The translations under genes were made by a program, and so were the position numbers. A stretch of 6,528 bases of DNA, taken from assembly GCA_003505715.1 (NCBI GenBank), contig DNXU01000521.1, positions 16,191 through 22,718 of the forward strand, in the 5' to 3' direction. Source of the stretch: Cyanobacteria bacterium UBA8803 (GTDB lineage Bacteria; Cyanobacteriota; Cyanobacteriia; Cyanobacteriales; Coleofasciculaceae). Shown piece by piece: positions 1 through 6,000 of this stretch. Within the stretch, counting starts at the first letter, position 1. Every line of letters starts with the position of its first letter. The notes under the pieces were generated by a model. That model had not been told where the DNA came from. It saw only the letters and a program-made list of their open reading frames with translations, and ran no database searches.

Positions 1-54
1 GCACCATTCTCAATAACCGACCACAACCCTTGATTTTCCATTGATGTGATCGCC

Positions 55-77
55 AAAAACCTGGCTTTTCTAGGCTT
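55..77 (-). terminator. Weak Rho-independent-like terminator after the exoprotein gene
   Basis: Read on the minus strand, AAGCCT and AGGTTT can pair (six pairs, one of them G-U) around a nine-base loop, and the second arm runs into TTTTT. It lies about 80-100 bases beyond the stop codon. The stem is short and low in G/C, so the call is tentative. Nothing else was recognised in 1-154. Confidence 0.28.
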
Positions 78-154
78 AATGACATTGGTGCAAGATCTGA
101 GTTCACCGAACTTAAAATGATTTGGTTTTGCCGAGGAGATTTAATCCACAAGCC

Positions 155-2572
155 TTAACATAAGCAGGGAGGCGGTTCAGGAAAATTAATGCTCAACACC
201 ATATCGTTGAGATCGAAGTCAGTCCAATCTTCAAAAGACCAAGTGTTGCCATTGCGCACAACCCTGGCTCCTAATGGATCAGTGAAAGCATCTCCGATTG
301 TGGCCAATGTGTCATCTACTTGAATTCCTCCTTTTGGCACGATTACCAAAGCCGGAGCATAGTATGCACCACCGAGAAAGTCCACGGTCAGATTGGCAGT
401 CTTGCGATTATTCACTGTTAGTGATGGCTCTGTTAGTAGATTAGCCAAAACTGCATCTTCATATCCAGCATCTCCTGGGAGTAGACCATCGACTCGTCCT
501 TGAGCATCAGTTCGGTAGAATCTGAGTATGTTGTTAAAATTGGCTTCGCGGGTGAGGGTGATATTCAGGGTCACCGTATCTGTTTGATCAAAACCCGTAA
601 GGTCTATCAACTCAGGCAACTGCTGTTGCTTGACACGCAGATCAGCAGAGGTAGTAGCAGTATTAGTCCCATCACTAACTTCGAGATTGATGCTGCCCTG
701 ATAAAGGTAAATTGGATCGTTAATCGGAGTAAGGCCAATGCCGAGAGATTGTAAATCTGCCCAGTTGATTTCTAGGGTAGAAGTATTAGTTTTGAGATCG
801 TAGTTGCCGTCTCCATTAAGATCCCAGTTATAGCTCAGAACTGGATCGTCTTGGTCGGTAGCGATCACCTCTAAGATGAGAGAATCCCCTTCTTTAATCA
901 CATTGCAGGGGCATTCAAATGCTACTTCAGGGGCATAATCGTCATTCAGGATGGTTCCCAACCCCGGACTATTAACTGTTATGCGCGTTTCCAGTCCTCC
1001 GGCATTCAAGGAATTTAGATTGACCAACAACGTCTCATTGTCTTCTACCAGGTTATCGCCATTGACTGGGATGGAAACGGTTTGAGGGGTGGTAGTGAGT
1101 GCAGCAAAGGAAATGGGGCCTGTTACAGCAGCATAATCCACATTTTCAGTGCCAGTCCCAGGAGTTGTCACTACATTTAGCGTTACATCTGTAGCAACTG
1201 GATTACTCAGACTCACCGTAAAGTTAGCGAACGTTTGACCGCTATCACCTTCAACAATCTCTACATTATTGATGCTAATCGTAGCTAGATCATCGTCGAT
1301 GATGGTTCCTACTCCTTGGGAATCTGCAATGGTAACATTGCGGCCTTGAGCGTTCAAGCCAGTAAGGTTGGCGAAGAAAGTTTTGTTGAATTCCACCACA
1401 GTATCGCCGTTGACTGGGACAGAAATGGTTTGAGGGGTGGTGCTTAGACGATTAAAAGTGATGGAGCCACTGATCCCCATGTAGTCAATTGCATAATTTA
1501 AGGTGACAGGCACATCGACCGGATTACTCATCGTAACGGTGAAGACAGCCTCCTTCTGACCGCGATCGCCTTCAATCAGGGAGGGAGCATCACTGATATT
1601 GATTATCGCTTGGTCATCGTTACGGATTGTTATTTCCCCAATCGGATCGGCGACAAAGGGGCCACTATTCGGATCAGGATCGAATAGATGAACGGTGAGT
1701 TCTTCGTCTAGCTCAACAATATTGTCATTTACAAGTGGAATTAAAATTAATCCTGTTGTGGCTCCCGGATTAAAGGGTACAGATTGATTGGGGAAAGTGG
1801 GAAAGAAGTCTTCCCACGCCAAAGCAGTACCGTTTTGGCTTTCTACAATGACGTATTGCAATGAGTTACTTGGTGCTGAAAGGAAAGCTGTTGGCACAGC
1901 CGCATTTTGCGTTTCTGTTCCTTCCAGTAAAATAACATCATTGATAAAAAAGTATGTCTGGGGTTGTGGTGGCGGGAAAAGGGTTAATTCTACCTGATAA
2001 TTCCTTTCAACTTCAGGTGGTTGAGTCTGGTTATTTCTGGGATCTCGACGATTAGGATCGTTCCCAGGACGCAAATTAGGATTATATTGACCATTGCCTT
2101 GGGCACTAATACCGATGTAAAAGGTGCCATCATTAGGTGCAATAAACTCTAAAACGGGATCGTCAGAAAACAGCCCACTGTCAGGGTCTATGCCATTACC
2201 AGCCCTGCTTATCTCAGTACCTCCTTGATTGAAAATACGGAGCATGGTGTCGATTGGACGGTTAACCTGGCCATTCCCATCATCATCGAAAGAATCAACA
2301 TCAATGATTAGGCGATCGTCTTTTTCGAGCGTTACACCAAATAGGTCAACATCACTCCAATCTCCAGCGGCATTATTGCCAATTTCTTCGGTGAAGTAAG
2401 GATTTACATCACTAGTGCGAGGACTGCTAAGTCTAATCTTATCATCGCTGATTAATTCGGTACGACCAATGATCCCATCAATGCCATCTTGACCAAAACT
2501 ACTCCCATTATAATCATCAGTTCCAACTACATCGATCCAGTCAGCTTCTTCGACTTTTCTGATTGTCACCAT
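155..2572 (-). CDS. Leaderless modular exoprotein: PPC-like, three Calx-beta, PKD-like and DUF4114-type domains
   Basis: The 805-residue product is probably an extracellular, calcium-binding surface or matrix protein; no catalytic motif is visible. Residues about 71-197 resemble a PPC domain (DVDLFGV, then an acidic loop DSFDDDGNG at 93-101, then GTFYIGIS). Three Calx-beta repeats follow at about 206-320, 322-428 and 430-545, each closing with a GxI-x(2-3)-DD motif; the second and third also share TTPQT-S-PVNGD. Residues 547-648 look PKD-like and carry a calcium-loop-like DLNGDGNYD (584-592). Residues about 660-797 match the DUF4114 pattern, with FYRTDAQG, then YYAPALVI, then FEDW and DFDLNDMV (785-792). 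There is no N-terminal signal peptide and no membrane segment; in cyanobacteria such proteins are often exported by type I secretion, which is inferred here. The ATG at 2572 is chosen because a GGAG lies seven bases upstream. The only four cysteines form two CxC pairs (554/556 and 803/805). It is divergent from the WD40 ATPase gene. Domain calls are firm; the function is uncertain. Confidence 0.93.
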   Translation of the reverse strand: MVTIRKVEEADWIDVVGTDDYNGSSFGQDGIDGIIGRTELISDDKIRLSSPRTSDVNPYFTEEIGNNAAGDWSDVDLFGVTLEKDDRLIIDVDSFDDDGNGQVNRPIDTMLRIFNQGGTEISRAGNGIDPDSGLFSDDPVLEFIAPNDGTFYIGISAQGNGQYNPNLRPGNDPNRRDPRNNQTQPPEVERNYQVELTLFPPPQPQTYFFINDVILLEGTETQNAAVPTAFLSAPSNSLQYVIVESQNGTALAWEDFFPTFPNQSVPFNPGATTGLILIPLVNDNIVELDEELTVHLFDPDPNSGPFVADPIGEITIRNDDQAIINISDAPSLIEGDRGQKEAVFTVTMSNPVDVPVTLNYAIDYMGISGSITFNRLSTTPQTISVPVNGDTVVEFNKTFFANLTGLNAQGRNVTIADSQGVGTIIDDDLATISINNVEIVEGDSGQTFANFTVSLSNPVATDVTLNVVTTPGTGTENVDYAAVTGPISFAALTTTPQTVSIPVNGDNLVEDNETLLVNLNSLNAGGLETRITVNSPGLGTILNDDYAPEVAFECPCNVIKEGDSLILEVIATDQDDPVLSYNWDLNGDGNYDLKTNTSTLEINWADLQSLGIGLTPINDPIYLYQGSINLEVSDGTNTATTSADLRVKQQQLPELIDLTGFDQTDTVTLNITLTREANFNNILRFYRTDAQGRVDGLLPGDAGYEDAVLANLLTEPSLTVNNRKTANLTVDFLGGAYYAPALVIVPKGGIQVDDTLATIGDAFTDPLGARVVRNGNTWSFEDWTDFDLNDMVLSINFPEPPPCLC
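182..595 (-). other. C-terminal DUF4114-type domain, residues 660-797
   Basis: The segment contains the hallmarks of DUF4114 as I know them: FYRTDAQGRVDGLLPGDAGY (685-704), a GAYYAPALVI strand (735-744), and the acidic terminal motif FEDW...DFDLNDMVLSINF (780-797). The usual aromatic YF-ANPD segment before the last motif is replaced by a shorter DTLATIGDAFTDP stretch. Function is unknown; such domains are common at the C-termini of bacterial exoproteins. Confidence 0.75.
1054..1093 (-). repeat. Direct repeat copy B within Calx-beta repeat 3
   Basis: This is the partner of the 40-bp stretch at 1402-1441, with four differences. It encodes residues 494-506 of the exoprotein, the strand and loop just before the acidic NGD segment. 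Confidence 0.85.
1402..1441 (-). repeat. Direct repeat copy A within Calx-beta repeat 2
   Basis: This 40-bp stretch matches 1054-1093 at 36 of 40 positions by eye. The two lie 348 bp (116 codons) apart in the same frame and encode TTPQTISVPVNGD here and TTPQTVSIPVNGD in the other copy. This marks a fairly recent domain duplication. Confidence 0.85.
1562..1569. repeat. HIP1 octamer GCGATCGC
   Basis: An exact copy of the highly iterated palindrome that is over-represented in many cyanobacterial genomes. It lies inside the exoprotein coding sequence. One copy is only weak taxonomic evidence but agrees with the gene content. Confidence 0.8.
1982..2362 (-). other. PPC-like domain, residues 71-197
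   Basis: The segment has the beta-sandwich pattern of bacterial pre-peptidase C-terminal-like domains: DxDLFxVxLExxDRLxIDVD, then TMLRIFNQGG, a variable acidic stretch, and APNDGTFYIGIS, closing with YQVELTL. A Pro/Asn/Arg-rich insert (about 163-189, NPNLRPGNDPNRRDP and onward) separates the last strands. In cyanobacterial exoproteins this pattern often sits near the N-terminus, ahead of other adhesive domains. It is a non-catalytic module. Confidence 0.7.
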
Positions 2573-2579
2573 GTTTTTA

Positions 2580-2583
2580 CTCC
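2580..2583 (-). promoter_or_regulatory. Ribosome binding site of the exoprotein gene
   Basis: The minus strand reads GGGCGGAGTAAAAACATG. GGAG lies seven bases before the ATG, a normal Shine-Dalgarno spacing, which supports the start at 2572. Confidence 0.7.
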
Positions 2584-2659
2584 GCCCAATTTTCTAACAA
2601 ATATCTTGTCCTACTAAAATAGGCACTTTGCCACCAGTTGAATTATTAAAACCTGCGGC

Positions 2660-2674
2660 AATTGATGTTCAATT
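2660..2674. promoter_or_regulatory. Short palindrome AATTGA-TGT-TCAATT in the divergent region
   Basis: A perfect 6-bp inverted repeat with a 3-bp spacer lies near the middle of the divergent intergenic region. It is nested inside a looser pair, CGGCA (2656-2660) and TGCCG (2685-2689). It could be an operator for either gene. It does not match the NtcA (GTA-N8-TAC) or cyanobacterial LexA consensus as I know them. Confidence 0.4.
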
Positions 2675-2715
2675 CCCATTTGAGTGCCGGGATCAAGTTT
2701 CCTCCAGTACAAAGC

Positions 2716-2747
2716 CAGATCATTTATGGTTAGAGTAAAATGATCTG
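2716..2747. promoter_or_regulatory. Perfect 10-bp inverted repeat upstream of the WD40 ATPase gene
   Basis: CAGATCATTT (2716-2725) and AAATGATCTG (2738-2747) are exact reverse complements separated by 12 bp. Arm centres are 22 bp apart, about two helical turns, so a dimeric regulator could bind both arms on one face. The right arm overlaps the best -10-like hexamer and ends 35 bp before the start codon. If transcription starts upstream, it could instead form an mRNA stem-loop. No T-run follows, so it is not a terminator. Confidence 0.6.
2736..2741 (+). promoter_or_regulatory. Possible -10 hexamer TAAAAT for the WD40 ATPase gene
   Basis: TAAAAT matches TATAAT at five of six positions and would put the transcript start some 30-35 bases before the ATG. 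No convincing -35 element is seen 16-18 bp upstream. The call is weak; the overlap with the inverted repeat would suit repression. Confidence 0.25.
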
Positions 2748-2773
2748 AAAATGCTCTTGACGTTGAGGGAATT

Positions 2774-2779
2774 AGGTGA
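2774..2779 (+). promoter_or_regulatory. Ribosome binding site AGGTGA of the WD40 ATPase gene
   Basis: AGGTGAT is complementary to the 16S rRNA 3' end and lies just before ATATG. The spacing is short (three bases after AGGTGA) but acceptable because the match uses the 3' part of the full AGGAGGTGAT sequence. It supports the ATG at 2783. Confidence 0.6.
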
Positions 2780-2782
2780 TAT

Positions 2783-3055
2783 ATGCAGACATTCAAAGCC
2801 TCTGTGACAGGACTCAAAAAGATCCAGCAAGCGAGAGAGCGCATCACCACAGAGCGAGGCTGGGCGATTGAGGATGAGCAATGGGTGGATGAAGCAAGTC
2901 ACTTTCTTCCCCTTGTGAAAGCTGGGAAAAATCGAGTACCGGGAACAGTCTCTATAGGTACATGGAAGCGATTTTTATGTGGTACTCCTGTGAGAGCTTA
3001 CAATTTTAAAGCTTTCTGTATGGTATTGGGGCTGAATTGGGAAGATATTGTTGAC
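2783..3055 (+). other. N-terminal HTH-like domain, residues 1-91
   Basis: The segment opens with an amphipathic helix containing LKKIQQARER, then RGWAIEDEQW, then TVSIGTWKRFLCG and NFKAFCMVLGLNWEDIVD. The S-x-x-TWKRF-x-x-G plus AFCMVLGL pattern resembles XRE-type helix-turn-helix folds, where the second part would be the following helices. Similar segments begin other cyanobacterial NB-ARC/WD40 proteins. Whether it binds DNA or only partners cannot be told from sequence. Confidence 0.6.
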
Positions 3056-6000
3056 AGGAGCGCAACTCAATCAAATCAGGAAGAGTTAGAAGAACTTGAG
3101 GAGGAACCTGTTCCCTCATATCAAGATTGGGGAGATGCTCCTGATATCTCTGTTTTCTTTGGACGTACTGAAGAACTAGCGGAACTTGAGCGATGGATTG
3201 TCATAGAACGTTGCAAACTTGTAGCCATCTTGGGTATGCGTGGCGTTGGTAAAACTAAGCTATCGGCGAAGCTAGGAAAGGGAGGTATTGGGAAAACGGA
3301 TTTGTCACGGAAGCTGGCACAAGAAATTGATGAGGGATTCGAGTATGTCATTTGGCGCTCACTTCTGAATGCTCCACCAGTTGAAGAGATTCTGGCAGAT
3401 TTCATCAAGTTTCTATCCAACCAGCAGGAAGTCAATTTACCAAACACTTTAAATAGTCAATTATTACGGTTAATTAACTATCTTAGCCAGCATCGTTGCC
3501 TCCTCATACTTGATAATGTAGAGGCAATTCTACAAGGTCGTCAAGATGCAGGACAATATCGGGAGGGATACGAAGGGTATGGTCAACTTTTTAAGAAAAT
3601 TGGAGAAGTAGCCCATGAAAGCTGCTTGCTTCTCAATAGTCGGGAGAAGCCTAAAGAAATTTCTAGTTTAGAAGGTGCAACCAAACCTGTTCGTTCCTTC
3701 AACTTAGGAGGCTTGAACTCTTTAGAAGGACAGCAGATTTTTACAGAAATCGGTTCTTTTTATGGCTCGGATGATAAATGGAGAGAACTAATTGAATTTT
3801 ACAATGGGAATCCTTTAGCTCTCAAACTAGCCGCCCATCATATTCAAGAAGTATTTGCTGGAGATATTGCTCAGTTTCTCCGAGAAGGACAGCTGGTTTT
3901 TAACGACCTACGTGAGTTGCTCGATTGGCACTACGAGCGGTTATCAGATTTAGAGAAGGAAGTTATGTACTGGTTCGCAATTAATCGAGAACCAGTATCC
4001 CTTTCAGAGCTTAGAGAGGATCTCCTCTCCCCTATTGCCAAAAGACAAGTTCCATCAACTCTGCAATCGTTAGGACGAAAACTTCCTCTGGACAAAAAAA
4101 ATCAGGAAAACTTTATGCTACAGTCTGTACTTATTGAGTACATGACTGAGCAATTGATTGAGGTAATTTGGGAAGAGATTAAAACGAGAGATATCAAACT
4201 TTTTAACAATCATGCGCTGCTCAAAGCCCAATCGAAAGACTATGTTAGAGAAGTACAAATTCGCCTGATTCTCAGACCAGTGGTTGAGAGATTAATTTAT
4301 GTGTTTGAAAGCCAGAATAAGGTTGAGGCTCAGCTTAAGCAGATTCTTGTCAAGTTGCGAGCCGAATCTCCACGAAATCCTGGATATGCCGGAGGTAACA
4401 TTCTTAATCTGCTGATCCAGATGGGAGCAGACCTAAGAGGTTATGATTTTTCTCACCTCACTATCCAGCAAGCATACTTCCAAAATATAAGCTTGCAAGA
4501 GGTAAACTTCGCTCACTCCAGTCTAGAGCGGTGCTTTTTTACCCAATCCTTTAGTAGTATTTTATCAGTAGCATTTAGTCCAAATGGAGAACTTCTAGCC
4601 ATTGGTGATGGTAGTGGCAATATCCGAACGTGGAACGTTGCCAGTGGTCAGCAACTTAAAACCTTTCAAGGGCATGATAGCGACAGGATATGGTCACTCG
4701 CCTTTAGTCCTAATGGTCAAATCCTTGCCAGCGGTAGTGGAAATCAAACCGTGAGACTCTGGGATATACAGACAGGTCAATGTCTCAAAACCTTGCTAGG
4801 ACACCCCCTCGTCATGGCAGTCGCCTTCAGTCCTAATGGTGAAATCCTTGCCAGTGGTAGTGGTTACCAAACGATAAAACTCTGGGATGTAAATACAGGT
4901 GATTGCCTTGAGACTTTGCCAGGACATACCAGTATATTGCGGTCACTTGCCTTCAGTCCTAATGGTGAAATCCTTGCCAGTAGCGGTGATGATCAGACAA
5001 TCAAGCTATGGGATGTAAACACAGGTCAATGCCTTAAGACTTTGCAGGAAAATACTAATGAAGTGTGGTCAGTTTCTTTTAGTCCTAATAGTTTAATACT
5101 AGTTAGTGGCTGTGATGATCGCTCTGTAAGGATCTGGGATATAAATACAGGTGATTGTATTGAAACGCTACAAGGGCATACTGATAGAGTTAGATCGGTT
5201 TCTTTTAGTCCTGATTGTCAAAGAATCGCCAGTGGGTCTGATGACCAGACAATCAAGCTTTGGAATGTAAATACAGGCCAATGCCTCAACACTTTACAGG
5301 GACATAATCATACAGTGCAATCAGTGACATTCAGCCCTGATGGTAGAACCTTAGCTAGTGGGGGTTACGATCAAACCGTGAAGCTGTGGGATGTAAGTAC
5401 GGGTTATTGCATCAAAACGTGGCAAGGGTATACCAATTGGATAATGTCAGTAGCCTTCAGCCCTAATGGTAAAGTACTAGCTAGCGGCTCTGGTGACCAG
5501 ACAATAAAACTATGGGATGTAAAGGCAAGTCAATGCCTCAAAACTTTACAAGGACACACCAGTTGGGTACTTTCAGTAGCCTTCAGCCCTGATGGTCAAA
5601 CCCTTGTCAGTGGTGGTGACGATAAAACTGTGAAGCTATGGGATGTAAACACGGGTCAATGCCTTAAAACTTTGCAGGAACACAGCAATTGGATTAGATC
5701 AGTTGCTTTTAGTCCGGATGGTCAAAGCATCGCTAGTAGTAGTGAAGATCGCACTGTGAAGTTATGGGATGTAAACACAGGTCAATGCCTCAAAACTTTG
5801 CCAGCGCATACTAATATATGGTCTGTCACTTTCAGTCCTGATGGTCAAATCCTTGCCAGTGGTGGAGAAGATCAAATGGTGAGACTTTGGCACATTCAAA
5901 CAGGTAAATGTCTCAAGACTTTGCAAGGACATACCCATTGGATAGGAACAGTAGTTTTCAGTGGTGACGGTCAAATACTTGCTAGTGGTTGTGGTGACTT

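Larger units (their letters stand above)
938..1957 (-). other. Three tandem Calx-beta repeats, residues 206-545
   Basis: Each repeat has an EG or EGD element near its start (LLEGTE, LIEGDRGQ, VEGDSGQ), an acidic or NGD-containing segment near its end (VNDNIVELDEE, PVNGDTVVE, PVNGDNLVEDNE), and a closing DD (IRNDD, IIDDD, ILNDD). Acidic residues at these loops bind calcium in characterised Calx-beta domains. Repeats 2 and 3 are clearly closer to each other than to repeat 1. Confidence 0.85.

Noticed and set aside
1..91. GCACCA (1-6) and TGGTGC (86-91) as inverted repeat ends of a small element
   Set aside because: Six-base arms 79 bases apart are expected by chance, and there is no target duplication or further similarity.
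155..200. PEP near the exoprotein C-terminus considered as a PEP-CTERM sorting signal
   Set aside because: No transmembrane helix or basic tail follows, and the chain ends eight residues after the N-F that precedes it.
500..754. Open frame of 84 codons on the plus strand inside the exoprotein gene
   Set aside because: It is antisense to a well-supported gene, has no recognisable domain, and its product shows no protein-like conservation pattern.
1788..1997. Open frame of 69 codons on the plus strand inside the exoprotein gene
   Set aside because: It is antisense to Calx-beta coding sequence and has no domain.
2614..2902. Two overlapping minus-strand open frames spanning the intergenic region and the start of the ATPase gene
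   Set aside because: They start inside the confident plus-strand gene in antisense, lack recognisable domains, and would cover the palindromes and promoter region.
3275..3295. KGGIGKT read as a ParA/MinD-type deviant Walker A
   Set aside because: The surrounding NB-ARC features (FEYVIWRSL, LLILDN, GNPLAL) show a STAND ATPase; the resemblance comes from the duplicated P-loop.
3121..3447. 108-codon minus-strand open frame opposite the NB-ARC region
   Set aside because: The composition is that of a reverse-strand shadow, and the sense frame carries clear Walker A motifs.
5762..5974. 70-codon minus-strand open frame opposite the WD40 array
   Set aside because: It arises from the periodic WD40 DNA; there is no independent support.
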